A stretch of DNA of 64,000 nt, taken from Dugong dugon. Taxonomy: Eukaryota > Chordata > Mammalia > Sirenia > Dugongidae. Location: contig CM057468.1 of the NCBI GenBank assembly GCA_030035585.1, positions 54,618,145 to 54,682,144 on the forward strand, read 5' to 3'. Below the pieces are notes generated by a model. That model made no database searches and had not been told where the DNA came from. It saw only the letters and a program-made list of their open reading frames with translations. Of the stretch, positions 25,601 through 40,600 are shown piece after piece. Each line of letters begins with the position of its first letter. Within the stretch, counting starts at the first letter, position 1. The position numbers were made by a program, and so were the translations under genes.

Positions 25601-28600
25601 GGCTATAAGCTTTACGGAGGCAGACTGCCACACCTTTCTTCCACTAAGAGGCTGGTGGGTTTGAACCGCTGACCTTTCAGTTAGCAGCCAAGCCCTTTAA
25701 TCACGGCACCACCAGGGTTCCTTTTTTGTTGTTGTTGCACTGGTTTGTCCTTTTTTTTTTTTTTTTTTTTTTTAGTTTTATTTATTTTTTTTATTGTTGT
25801 AGTTTAAATGAAGTTTACATTTCAAGTTAGTCTCCTATACAAAATTTTATACATACATTGTTATGTGACCCTAATTGCTCACCCCATTCTGCGACAGCAC
25901 ACTCCTCCTTTCCACCCGATTCCCCATGTCCATTCAACCAGCTCCTAACCCTTTCTGCCTTCCCATCTCACCTCCGACAGGAGCTGCCCCTTTGGTCTCT
26001 TGTATCTACTTGACTAAGAGGCACACTCTTCATGAGTATCACTTTATGTCCCATCATCCAGTCCAATCCCTGTCTGAAGAGTTGGCCTTGGAAACTGTTT
26101 TAGTTCTGGGCTGATAGAGAATCCAGGGGCCATGCTTTCCGGGGTACCTCCAGTCTCAGTCAGACCATTAAGTCTGGTCTTCTTACTAGAATTTGAGTTC
26201 TGTCCCCCATCTTTCTGCTGCTCCATCAGAGGCTCTCTGTACCACCCAGGCTCCTTGACAGGAGAGTATTGTAAAATAAAACAATTAGGAGACTACAATT
26301 ACAAAAAGACTGAGAATCCTGTGTATCCTCCTTGCTCACAGAATCAGAATCACAGACTTCCTGACGCAGGTTTAGATTATAATAAGCCTTCTCTCTTCCT
26401 CATGAAGGCTCGTGGGTGGTACAAACAGTCTACACTCCAATACTAACTGAAAGACTGGTCATTCAAATCCATGCAGTGGCACCATGGAGAAAGGGCCTAG
26501 TGATCTGCTTCTGTAAAGATCTGCTCCCACCAAGAAAATTCTATGGAGCAGTTCTATTTGTAACACAGTGGGTTGCCATGAGTTAGAATTGACTGGACAG
26601 CAATGGGTTTGGCTTGGGGTTTGGTTATCTTCCTCATAGAGGGCTTACTTCACAGGCATTTTTGTATCTCACTTTGCAGGCATTTATATTTCCTCACTCA
26701 TTAGGCACTGCATATGGAACAGGTTTACTTATTTTTCAAAAGTGCACACTGCTGTCTGACATATGAATACTGAGAGTGAAGGATGATAACTTCTGCAGTT
26801 GTGCCTTGAAACCACAGTGTTTCAGCAGACTGGAAAGCCTACTCTTACCCATCTCTATCCTCCTTACTCTGCTAGTGGCTAGTGGCCTAAAATATAACCA
26901 TTTGGTTATAGTAGATTTCATGTTACAATTTATTATAGCATGAATTCATATATGAGTGCCTCAAATAAATCACAGAAATGTTTAATAATTTAAAAGAGGG
27001 AAAGACTATGCTCCAAAGGCCTATAAAATGGGTGTATAAGGACTGTATACATTCAAGTTATTATAAACGGCACTAGAAAAATACAACTCCTTTAGATCAC
27101 AAACATGACCTAAAACTGATATACTAGCCACAGGGAACAAAAAAACACAGAAGAGGTTTTGGCAGACTAGGCCTACTAAAAAATAATGATTAAGGAAATT
27201 TGAGTTGATGCTTTGTCACTTAGTAAAAATTACTGTAAAGATAAGGGAAGTAGTATAATCCTACCACTGTTTTTCTGGATTCCTCAAAGTAGGTGTAGTA
27301 GGTTTTCAATGTCTTTGTTGCTATTATTGCTTCTAGAAAGACCATTTTTTAAAAAATATTTTATTGTACATCAGGTGAAGGCTTACAGAACAAACAGTTT
27401 CTCATGTAACAGTAGTACACATGCTGTTTTATGACTTTGGTTAACAACCCCACAACATTTTAACCCTCTGAATTCTCAGGTTTTTTTTTTTTTTTTTTTT
27501 TTGGTGAAAATACACGTAGCCAAAGATACACCATTTCAAAACTTTTTATGTACACATTTAAGTGACATTGACTATGCTCTTCCAGTTGTGCTGCCATTCT
27601 CACCCAAGATGAAGGCTTACAGGACAAAATAGCCTCCCATTTAACAGTTACTACAAATGTTGCCCTATAACAATGGTTAACAATCTCACAACACATCAAC
27701 AGTATTCTTACTCAACTTTGTGTTCCCTATCATCAGCTTCCTACTCCCCCTCTGCCTTCTGGCCCTTGTCACTGGACTCCTGTACCTCGTTAGTCTCATT
27801 TAGTTTTACTGGGCTGTCCACTCCCAGGCTGAACAGTGGACCTCGAAGGTAACTTCACCTTTGAGCTGAAAGGGTGTCTGGGGGCCATACTCTTGAGGTT
27901 TCTCCAGTCTCCTTTAGGCCAGTAAATCTGGTCTAGAAAGACCATTTTTAAAGAATTTCCTAGTATCTTCTCTCCTACTTCACAGTTCATACAAAGCTAA
28001 CACAATTATGTATTTGACCAAACAAAGGTCAACAGGAAGGTAGGTTTCTACTTGACAGTTTGCTGGCAGGTTCAGATTATTTCACAATTCCATGACCAGC
28101 TATAAATCACTAGGTAATTAGCTTGGACTTCAAAATAGAGGGTGATTCAAAGGATTCCTCACAGAATTGCTAATGCAGAGATAAGGCACTGAGAACAGTT
28201 AGCTTCTCCTAGTGATGGTCATGGGCCTTAAATAAAGGTGGGCAACAAGAAAAAAGAAAATGCAAAGCACTGCACATTTGAGAGGCCTGCATTTGACTGC
28301 CCAGTCAATTAACAGGAGTAATATACTCTCTGAAAACCCTGGTGGTGTGCTGGTTAAGAGCTCAGCTGCTAACCAAAAGGTAAGCAGTTCAAATCTACCA
28401 TGCGCTCCTTGGAAATCTTATGGGGTAGTTCTACTCTGTCCTATAGGGTCGCTATGAGTCGGAATCGACTCAACAACAATGGGTTTGGTTTTTTGGTTTA
28501 ATATAATCTCTGGATAAGGGTGTAAACAAAGAGAGTTCTAGAGTCCTGCTGTGAGGGGTGGGAAAACGATGAGAACACAAGTTCACACTCACGGCCTCCT

Positions 28601-31600
28601 AGAAGGTCACCTCTGGTGGATTTGGGGCCCATTCGTGAAATATGCTCCATGATCTAGTCCTGTAGTTTTCAAAATTTTTCCTAAACTACAAAATCCTTCC
28701 ACCAAATGAAAGCTCATGTGGAAACCTGCTGTACTTAAATAAATAAGCCAGATTAATGGGTAACAGTTCTGTTTGAATTGGTGGGGAATAGGGTGAATAG
28801 AGGAGCCCTCGTGGCGAAGTGGTTAAATGCCTGGCTGCTAACCAAAAGGTTGTCAGTTTGATCCCATCAGCTGCTCTGTGGGAGGAAGACGTGGCTGTCA
28901 GTTTCTGTAAAGATTTACAGCTTTGGAGACACAATGGAACAGTTCTGTTCTGTCCTATAGGGTCTCTGTAAGTCCGAATCTACTACATAGCAAAGGGTTT
29001 TTGGTTTTTAGGGTGACTAGCCCTACCTACTTGTCCCCACACCACCTCCCCACCTTCTTCCCTTCTTCAAGAACGTCCTTGGAAACGCTAGTTCCCTAAT
29101 ACTCTAAGGAATACAGACAACCTGTTCTCACTAGTCTTTTACAATTTTCCTCCTTTTTTTAAGTCAAATTTTAAGTGACCATCTGCCATAAGGTCATTAA
29201 AAAAACAAACAAAAAAAATTGCTGTCAAGTCGATTCCGACTCATGGTGACTCCGACTCATGGTATTAGAGTAGAATTGAGCTCCACAGGACTTTCAAGGC
29301 TGTGACCTTTCAGAAGCAGATCTCCAGACCTTTCTTCCAAGGTGCCTCTGGGTAGGTTTGAACCTACAACCTTTCAGATAGTAGTCAACTGCTTAACCGC
29401 TTGCACCACCCAGGGACTCCGTAAGGTCACTGCAGTAGCTTTAGGGAAAACAGGATTTTTTGGTTTCTTAACTACCTCATGTAATGAAGTTGAAAGCTAA
29501 CTGGCTTGGTGTTCTTCTAGGACAACACTGGCTTCATGGCTGAAGAACATGGGATTACTGCCAGGTCATTTCACCTGTCTGAGAATGTTTTCTCTTTTGT
29601 AAAATGAGATGACAGATGGCAAAATGTCAGGCACTTAGAAGCCATATTTAATAAGTTGTTCACCTCCTCCTCGATCCCCTTCCTTCCAGCTTGCAGAGAA
29701 CTACTCATGTGAATATATGTATGCTCAGGTTAAGACCCTTTAAAACGAAAACACATTGAAAATCTAAACTTTGCTGAGATGAGGCCATGTGTACTACCTA
29801 ATTAGGAACATGTAATAGTAGCTTAATGGTAAAGTGCTTTCTTTTTATAGCTGGAATCTCTTTTTTTCTCACTTCTAAACACGTTAACTGGGTAATAATT
29901 GGAGATAACATAAAATTATTTATAACCATTTAGTACATATTACCTTCACCTAACTTTATTAACAGGCTAACAATTTAAACATTTGTGGAGAAATTTACTA
30001 CAAATAAATGACGAAGTAAATGGTGGCATGAAGAGAATGTGCTTTAATAATTAGCTCATCTTTCTTGCAGAAGGAAATAATGCCTTACCTAGGCCAGATC
30101 GCTGACCATAAATAACAGATTACAGACATTCTATTTGGTAGTAATTAAGAATAGCAATATCTTATATAGGAGTTTTCCTTATTTTGGGGGGAGGGCAAGG
30201 CTTAGGAAAGATTTTAATTTACAGAAATCATTAAGATGCCTATCCATATCATGGAAAATCATTTTATCATATTTCTGAGTTATCTGAAATGTCCTGCTAA
30301 ATATTTATTTAAATTCACTTGTGAAAGAAAAAGCCATTAGCCATATAAACACCAGTAAACCAGGTGCCATCAAGTCGACTCCAACTCTGAGTCATGTCAG
30401 AGTAGAACTGCGCTCCATAGAGTTTTCAATGGCTAATTTTTTAGAAATAGATTGCCAAGCTTTTCTTCTGAGGTGCCTCTGGCTGAATTTTAACAGCCAA
30501 CCCTTCATTTAGCAGCTGAGTGCTTAACTGTTTGCACCACCAGGGATTCCTGCTACATATCCCAAAAACAAAAACAGTTGCTGTGGAGTCAATTCCGACT
30601 CACTGGGATCAAAATAAGCAACTTACAAGAGGACTATTATAAGCCTACATCAGGGCCTCAATTTGGGGCATGTTTTGAATTTCTTTCCCAAGAGGCAGTG
30701 AGAGGTGAGGATTGGGGCCTGACTGATTCAGTCTCAGCTCGGACCCCCAGGAGATGTGTCACGCTGAGGTGATATAGCATGGTGGTTATGTGAATGAGCT
30801 AGAGGGTTGATGGTCTGGATCTAGGTTCTGGCTTCACAGCCTCATAGCTGTTACCCAACCCCCAGAGTGCTCATCTATAAAATAGGAGAAGGAATACGTG
30901 TCCCTACCTCACTATCTCACAAGGCTTTTGTGAGGATTAGCTATTCTTATCCCTTTTTCCCTTAGCACCAAAAATAATGACTTATTGATGGCTTTGGGGG
31001 TGTCTATGAGCCCTTGACAGTATATGTAAATGTTTGTGTGCAAATGCACTTGTACATTTTTCTGGAGAGAAGCTTACAGTGATTCTGATTTCTGTTTTTC
31101 TTTTTCTTTCCTAATCAGATTCTCATTGGGACCCTGACTGATCCAAGGGGAAGAACCACTGTTCTAAAAGAAGTTAAAAACAAAAACAAAAACAAACCCT
31201 TTGCCACTGAGTCAATTTGGACTCATAGTGACCCTACAGGACAGAGTAGAACTGTCCCATAGGGTTTCCAAGGAGCATCTGGTGGATTCAAACTGCCGAC
31301 CTTTAGATCAGCAGCCAAGCTCTTAACCACTATGCCACCAGGGCTCCAAAAGAAGTTAGTGGCCTAGGATCTAACACTGGGCCTCACAAATGTGAGCTTG
31401 ATTGTTGTTGTGTGCCATCAAGTCAATTTTGACTCATAGTGACCCCATGTGACAGAGTAGAACTGCCCCATAGGGTTTTCTAGGCTGTAATCTTTATGTG
31501 AGCAGATTATCAGGTCTTTTTCCAAGGGAGCCACTGGATGCGTTCAAACTGCCCACCTTTTAGTTAGCAGCCGAGGGCTTAACCGTTGCACTACCAGGGC

Positions 31601-34600
31601 TCCTGTGAGCTTGATTAAAGAGATTTATAAAAGGTTGCACAATGCTTTTGGCATCAGGTAGTCTATATGTTACCATTGCTCTCCTGGCTAAATTCCAGCT
31701 GAGGAAATCCCCTTGAAGAAATTCCCTGTTTCCAACTATTGCTGCTACAAATGGTAAAAAACAACAACAAACAAACAAAAACCAATTAAACTCCAATTTC
31801 ATACACAAGTACAGAGTAAGATATGTAACTGATACAAGCACACCAAAATACGTGTGTGAGTATAAAAATTACTTTCTCTTAATTTCAACTTTGGATAACC
31901 ACTTCTTGGGGCTTAATTTAGTAAAGGAGCCCCCAGCTTCATTTAACACACCACTTTTCTTATTTTTCAGTTCTCCAAGTAGTATAAATAAAATGTAAGA
32001 AGCCACAGAGGCAGACCAACAAGGTATTGAGAAACATAGTGAGCATACTGAAAAAGTACAATGATAAAGAAAAGCCAGCAAAGCAACTCTACTCTTCGAA
32101 GAATAAAATTGTGATGGAAACCCTCGCCTCATAATTAGCAAAGACCTTTTCTAAGGTTTTCCATGGATGTGGTGTTGATGAACCTCCCTTAATAATAATT
32201 ATTCCCTGGGTTTTCAAACTGCTTTTAACATTCCAAAGAGCATTCATGGACTTTATCACAGAATCTACGTGTGCTTCCTCCATTTTCCCAGGGACAAGCA
32301 GGTGCTCATTGCCATGCTCCTTCATAGTGAGATGGCCTAAAACCTCCTGCATTGATGTAACAGGCCCAAACCAGTAACGGAGTGGAAGCCCATACCCTAA
32401 GGTATAAACCCTATCCACTGCCCCGTGATCTCCCTCTTGAACAAGATAAGTGGAGCAAAACTAGTTTGCAGCAACCCTAAGTTAACAAATCTAGAAAAGA
32501 ATAATTTAGGCCTTGAAAGTATCCTGTATCACATTCATCCAAAAATCCATTCAACAAATATATTTACTGACTATCTGCTAAGTGGCAGGCATTGTCCTAA
32601 TGCTGGGGATACTGAAGCTAACCAGTCAAAGTCTTTGCCATCAGAGAGTTTATATTCCAGTGACAGAAGAGAGACAATAGCAAAATAAACAAATACATAG
32701 CTAGTATGTCAAATGATGAAAAGTGCTATGGAGTGTTGAAGGAATAGCCAATGTAGGGGAGAGTTGTGGGAAATGAGGTTCAAGACTGAGCTTGGGGCCC
32801 AACCCCATAGAGCCTTGTAGCTTACTGTGAGGAATTTGGCTTTTACTCAGCATGAGATGGGGAGCCATTGGAGGATTTGAAGCAGAAGCGTGACAGCATC
32901 AAATTTACATTTCAGTGGAATCACCTGGCTGCTTTGTTGGAAACAGAATGAGGAGCTCAAGGGCTGAAGCAAAACAAAAACCCACTGTCGTTAAGTTGAT
33001 TCCAACTATAGCGACCCTCTAAGTCGGAATCCACTCAATGGCAACAGGTTCTGGTTTTTCTTCAGCTCTTGCCCTCCACAGCAGCCAGGTGATTCTACTG
33101 AATAGCAAGGAGTTATAATTGAATTAGCTGTTGCAATAATCCAAGTGAGGACAAGAGTGATAGTCTGTCCCCTCATCCCCTTTTCCCTCAAAACCCGCTC
33201 CCTGCCCCAGGAAACTACTATTTGATTTTTTATCACAATAGATGAGCTTTACTGGTATTATGGAATTTCATATAAATGGAAAATAATGGAGTAATGGGGG
33301 GTGGGAGAAATACTTGAGGGCAGAGTTTGGAGGGAAGTGTATGCTGTAGTCACCAGTGAGAAGGGATATATTCTATTGTGGCCTTTTTGGTGGGGGTTAG
33401 TGGCTTGTGTACCATTTTGTAAAAATCTGCTAACTGTGGTAGGGTAAGCTGTACCGAGCAGCAGGGTCTGAGAGCTCGTAGATGGATGGGCAGGAATGAG
33501 ACCTGCTGTGTGCTCTGCCCTCCTCGTGCAGGAGCCTCTCCAAGGCCTGAGTACACAACCCCTGTATGTGGTGATGAATGCGAGGACTCTCAGAGCTCAT
33601 TGCAAGGAATGTGACTTTGTACTCAGAGTGAGATGGGCAATCCCTGGAGGATCTGAAGTGGAAAGGTGACATCATCAAATTCACATTTTAATCTAATGGG
33701 CTTTTATCATCCTGCCTATACTTTAACTCTCTCCTTCACCATGAACCATTTTCCAAAAAATTGAGGAGTATATAATTCATCCAGTCTATTGCTCTAGTTG
33801 TTACTCCATTCATTACCCTTTACCCTCGCCCCACAAAAGACCAGCAACCTTACTTACAGCAGTTTTAAACTTATACACTTTTATGATGTTTAGTTAGTCT
33901 CCTCTATTTTAAATCTGAAAAACCATAGCAGTAAAGTAAATTATCTAAGTAATTAATCTTCCACAGTTTGCCACACAGCTGTTATTATTTTTACATATGC
34001 TGCCCTCATTATCTTTATACAATGGGAATCACGGTTTACATTTTGCATTTTTTTTTTTTTACCTACGATACAGATTTCATTTCAACCAGTTGCTTGTTGA
34101 TAAACCCATTTATTAGTTTATCACGTCACCAAGCAACTATTTATTTTAAAGTCTGAACTAGTTTTGATTGCCTAAAGTGATTGAGATTTTGGTTGAGAAA
34201 ATAACAGGCACAACATTTAACTTCTAAACAACCCAAGAGTCTATTACAATACATTTTTAAAAATCTTACATAATTTAAGAGATGGTTATATAAAAATGTT
34301 TAATAATTTTTTAGTACATCTAAGCCCTAAATAACTAAACATTATCGTTACAAACCATTTACTGAGTGTATTCTATCGAACTCTATCCTAGTTACTAAGT
34401 ATTAAAAAAAACAAAACAAAACTGCTCTCCCTTTGAGGGAGTTGTTGTCCCTTCTTCACCAAGATGAATCAGATTGGAAAAGTGTCCCCGATAAACAAGG
34501 ATTTTCATATCATACGAGCAACATGTTGCACTCTTATCATGGGATGGAAACAAGGGTAAAAACTTAATATGATTTGCAAGTAGATAATAGTAGCTAATAG

Positions 34601-37600
34601 ATTTTCTAATAAGCAGTGGGGCACTCTGGCTGCCAGTATCATTTCTGTTCCCACAAAGTCAGTATTTAAAAAGAGAAGCCTATAATTTTCTTGGAGAGAA
34701 GAAAATTTAACACATTTCCAACCAAACTCAAAGTAAAAAGCCATGATTTAAAAGAGGGTTTAACCAAAACTAAACCCATTGCGGTCGAGTTGATTCCAAC
34801 TCATAGCGCCCCTATAGGACAGAGTAGAACTGCCCCATAGAGTTTCCAAGGAGCAGCTAGCAGATTTGAACTGCTGACCTTTTGGCTAGCAGCCAAGTCC
34901 TTAACCACTGCACGACCAGGGTTGGCCACTGAAAAAGCATTTGATAGTTTTTCCTGTCGCCACTGCCAACTACCCTCTGGCATGCAGTGTAATTTGGTAC
35001 AGGGCCACAACTGCATTGTGGCCATGAAGCATGAACGTGCAGTAAGCAGGAGGTGAGTGTGAGGCTTGAGGGCCCGGGGTTATTGGAGGGGGTGGTTCAA
35101 GGTTAGAGGAAATCACATGGTATGCTTCTCCACTTGAAATGAAATTAAGTTAAAATGAATACTCCAAACCAAAAATCCAAACCTGTTGCTATCATGTTGA
35201 TTCTGACTCATGGCAACTCCATGTGCTAAAGAGTAGAACTTCTTCATAGGGTTTTCTTGGCTGTAATCTTTATGGAAGCAGATTGCCAGGCCTTTCTTCT
35301 GTGGTGCTGCTGGGTGGATTTAAACCACCAACCTTTAGGTTAGTAGTTGAGTGCCAGCTGTTTGTGCCACCCAGGGACCTAATGAATACTCCAGGGTGGC
35401 CTAGAGAGGAGAAGTAGTCAGAGAAGAGAATCCCACAGGTATGTATAGAAGGGGCAAAGGATGGATGTGGTTAAAGCAGTGATGATGGGGGTGGGGTTAC
35501 TGTGGGGAGGTAGAGTGCAGACATATTGAAATGGAATGGGGGTATAAAATAGGTACTTGGATATCAGTCTTATATTTTTTTTTTAGCACCAGCTACAGCA
35601 TCTCCTTCTGTCCTCCAAATCACTTCCTATAACCATCACATAAGTTCTTACAAGGATGAACACCCTGCATTCCATACCTTAGGGATGACTCCAAACAGGG
35701 AGGAATTACACAATAAGCAAGGTATGCATGGGCTTACTTACTAATCTGTAGTGCACAATTTCACCTGTTTTTACCACATAAGAGATATGATGAAACCCAT
35801 GTGAAATTGTGTACTACAGATTAAGTAAACACAATTAAGCCCATGCATACCTTGCTTACTGTAAACCGGTGCGTATCCTGCTTACTGGTTAATCCACCCC
35901 TGACTCTGAACTTAATAAGTAACCCACTACAGACCCCCACTTTCTTCCATTGGTAGTCCCCGATTTATGATGTATTCGAGTTATGACAAACCACACTTAC
36001 AACTGTCCTTTTTTTTTGTACATTTTATCGTTAGTAATACGTTGCAGTGGGTAAATTGCTGAGTTTATCATTCTCAGATGTTCACTCACAGATGTTCGAT
36101 TTTATGATTTACTGTTCAAAATACTGCTGGATTTATAGAGATACTAATAATAAAAGGCAATAATAATGAAAACTTAAAAAACAAAATTAGGCATGTGACA
36201 CTTATGTCAGAACCAATTTACAATGGAGTCGTCAGAACAGAGCCCTGTCGTAAGTCAGAGACTAGCTGTATTTAGAAAGCAATGATGAACCAGGAATATG
36301 GAAATAAAAAATGCTTCTATTCCCTTACCTTTTCCAGTGCAGCCTGAACGATTGATTCACTTTCTGTATCGAGGGCAGATGTAGCCTCATCTAAGATCAG
36401 AATCTTGGGGTTTTGAACTAAAGCTCGAGCAATTGCGATTCTCTGTTTCTGCCCTCCACTCATTTGAGCTCCTTTCTCCCCAACCAAGGTATTAAATTTC
36501 TAATTAAAAAAAACAGGAAAAAGAAGGCAGCATGATCCAATGATTAGAACATGAACTACAAATAATCACAGTCGTGTCTTACAGCAGCTTAATCCCTACT
36601 TTAGCCTGACTGTGCTGTTTTTTTACCTTACTTTGTTCTTTGTGAAAACAAACAACTGTGAGACAACAGCCTAATGAAGAGGGACTTACAAAAAATGTGG
36701 CTAGGACTAAAAGAAATTCGAACATTTGACAAGCGAGCATTTAAAAAAGATTAATAATAATTTGAACCAATTTTCAAAGCTTTTTAGACATTTTTAGAAT
36801 GCACTGAGATCTTAAAAAAATAAAAACCACTGTAATACAAACACATAATTAACTATTATTTGAAATGCTTATTAGCAATTTAATAGATTACCCATAATTT
36901 CCTTTCTGGATACTTGGAAAAATATTATGAAAAATTACTGCAAGAATTCACCTCCCCCTAAAACTTTCTTCAATATTGGGAGACCTTCTTCTTCTTCTAT
37001 TTTATTTTTTTTGTATATACATCTTAAACAAAGTAGATACTGCCAGATACTTAAAGTGAAAGTAACTTCTAGCACTAATGAACCATGCTCAGTAATATTC
37101 TTTTGGGTTAAATCCCTGATTCAAAGTTCATTTCTTTAAGAATAAATTTTAAATGTTCTTTCTAAACCTTTAATTTCTAGAGACTAGCCTTCACATTAAG
37201 GGCCCTGGTGCTGTAATGGTTAAGAGGTTCAGCTGGTAACTGAAAAGCTGGTGGTTTGAACCCACCGAGTGGCTCTGCAGGAGAATGACCTCGCGATCTG
37301 CTCCTGTAAAGACTGTTGTTGTTGTGTGCTATGGAACTGATTCTCACCCATAGCAACCGTATAAAACAGAGTAGAATTGCTCCATAGGGTTTCCTGGGCT
37401 GTAAACCTTTTCAGGAGCAAATCAGCAGGTCTTCTCTCCCGCAGAGTGGCTGGTGGGTTCAAACTGCTGGCCTTTCGGTTAGCAGCCAAGTGACTAACCA
37501 TTGCACCACCAGGGCTAGAAAACCCTTTGGGGCAGTTCTACTCTGTCACATGGGGTTGCTATGACTTGAAATCAACTCAGTGGCACCCAACAACAACCTT

Positions 37601-40600
37601 CACATTTGATTTTTTAAAAAATGAGACTTATTAAGGAATAATTTACATACAATAAAATGCACATCTCTTAAGGATATAGCTCTGTGAGTTTTGACAAAGG
37701 AGGATACCCGTGTAACCATCATCCCATTGCTTCTGACGAAAATTGGCCAACATTCATGTCCCTGTCCCTCCGTCTTTAGTGTGTACCTATGCTCTGGCTG
37801 CTTTCAGGGTTTCATCTTAATTTTTGGTACTCAATGGCTTGCCTCTAATGCACTTGGTGTGATTTTTCTTTATATTTAATCTGCTTGGGGTTTGCTGGGC
37901 TTTCAAATCTATAAGTTTGTATTTTCACCAGTTTGGGAAATTTGTCTATTACGTCTTCAAATATTTTTTCTTTTCAAGTCTCACCATCTTCTCTTTCTGG
38001 GACTCCAAATTACATGCATGATAAACTGTTTGATATTTTCTCATATATCCCTGAGACTGTTTATTTTTCTTCATTTTTTTCTCACTGCTCTTTAGTTTGG
38101 ATAATTTATATTGATCTGTTTTTAAATTCACAGACTACTTCTTATGCCATCTTCAATTTACTGTTGATTCCATCAAGTGCCTTTTTCATTTCAGTCTTTG
38201 TACTTTTAAGTTTTAGAATTTCCATTTTGTTCCATTTCTCTGCTGAAGTTTTATATCTGTTCACATTTTAAGGCCAAATTTTTCTTTCTTTTGAATGCAT
38301 TTTCCTTTAATATTTTGAGCATATTTTGAACATATTGAACATATATTTGAAATATTTATAACTGTTTTAAAGTGATTGATAAATCCAATATCTGAACCAT
38401 CTCAGAGTTGGTTTCTATTGACTGCATCTTTTCTTGCCTAAAGACAGGGTCACATTTTCCTGTCTATCTGCATGTCAAGTAATTGTAGATTTTATACTGA
38501 ATACTGCGCATGATATATCGGTGAGACTCTGACTCCTGTTTTCCTTTGAAAAGTGTTGATTTTTGTGCTAGTAGGAAAATCAAGTACGGGCTGATCATCT
38601 TGAAACTTGTGTAGTCTTGGTTTTTGCTTTGTTAGGGTGAGTCTGTAGAAAGTCCAAGGTATATTTCAAGCCTTGTAACTTGGCAGGATTCAATCTCCAA
38701 ACTCTTGTCTCCTTTAGGGATCTTGTCAGGGCTTAGTTTTAGGCTTTGTTAGGGCACGTCTAGAGTTGGCCTTACTCCAAGGTGTGGTCCTTACTCCTAA
38801 GGTGTGGCTTTTCTGGTGTCTCAGCTACATGCCTGAGGTGTTAATGTGGTCTCCCCACTATAGCTAGGTAGCACTCTCAACATCCCTTAGCAATGCTTGA
38901 CCTCTAGTCTCTCTGTTCCACTCTCAACCTTGTGGCAGCCACTCTCTAGTAGACATCTGGGAGCCTTATCCTCAGACAAGGATTCCTGAGAGGCCCCTAC
39001 TTGGACTTATGCCCACCACCTCAACTGCACAGCTCCCTCATCTCCGCTCCAGTTGCTAAAGCTGCCCCTTAATCTCAATGGGATGCCATGTTCTGCCTGG
39101 ATTCCAGTTCACAGAGATGTGGTCAGTAATTTGTCCTCAGACAGAATGCTGCAAATCCACGAAGTTCTTCCCATGAGTTTCCCTTCTCTCAGCAATCACA
39201 GTGCTGCACTACCCCTTCCCGCCCAATGTCTGGAAACAATCGTCTCATGCCTCATACATTTTAGCTAGTTTTATGGCTGTTTGCTCGCCATGAGTCGGAA
39301 TCAACTTGACAGCAACTGGTAATGGCAGAAAGGCTAGCCTGTACCAGTTAATGCTGCGATACTAATTTTAACATGTGTACATCATACCAAAAGTAATGCT
39401 ATAATTTATTTTTGCACAGAGCTTTACCCAGTTTTCTACCTGCATGAATTAACCACTTCCAGAACTTTTTTTTATGATTCTGCTTACTCTTATTTCTCTG
39501 GTTAACCATGGCTGTGGAGTTTAGTTTCCATCATGATAAGTCAATATCTTTACCTTTATGATTTACTATTAGATTTATAACAAAGGACATCTTTGTGTAG
39601 TATCTACCCTTTTGAAAAGGCAAATAGTAACTTATAGGGTATGATTTAGTAAGCACCGGAAAGCTCTCTAAATCCAAATGGGAAACTGAAGATCACTGGT
39701 GATTTGAGAAAAGGAAGTCATTGAAAAGGGGCAAAAACAAGAGAATGAAGCCCAACTTCCCTAGCCTGAGTACCTGGTGCTCTTTCCTTCTATTTCTACA
39801 GCCTTATTTCCTTACTTCCGTGTTCCAGTCAGAAACATCTACTCATTTCCCAAACATACACGTGTCTTCCCACCACTAGCTTCACCTACTCTGCCCCTCC
39901 GTCTCTCCACCTGGCTAAATCCTCGTCCTCCTCCAAACCCCTTCTCAATTCCCAACTCTGCCATGATGACAACAATTCATCATCTCGACACTCTCCCTCA
40001 GCCACCTTGCCAACCACTGTTGGCCATCTTCCTGTGTAGTCTGGATATGTGATCTGGGCTCCCAGCTCTCAGTGAGCTATCTTCTTCCTGAGGGAAGGAG
40101 TTTGTACCACACACCACTTCATCTCTAGTACCTAGTACGGCCGCTCATAGTAGGGCCTAAATATTTATTGATAAAATAGCAAAAAGAGGGCAAAGTAGAA
40201 TCTAAACTTTTAAAGGAAGGGCAGAGGCAGTTGTTCATGAGGTAATTAGCCATGCATTCCATTTTCTCCCCCTATTCCTGACTCTCCCTCTTCCTCTGTT
40301 GCTCTAGGCGAATAGAGACCAACTGTTGTACCTTGGATGCACTGACCCCTTTGCCATGAGATAAGAAGAACTGTATAGTGCCCAGCTACCATTGCTGAAC
40401 ATTTTGATCAAAGATTCTGTAGAAGAATTCTGATCAAAGGGGGGAAAGTACAGAGCAGAATTTCAAATTTTCATGGAATCCAAACTTCCTAGAGCCATTA
40501 AGGCTGGATGTACCCCTGAAGCTATTGCCCTGAGATGATCTCTGAACCTTAAACCAAAAATATCCCCTCAAGTCTTCTTTAAACCAAACAATAGTTTAGC

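Noticed and set aside
37691-38271. Several hydrophobic plus-strand open frames that look like membrane proteins
   Set aside because: They arise from T-rich antisense old-L1 sequence; Phe/Leu/Ser-rich composition is expected there.
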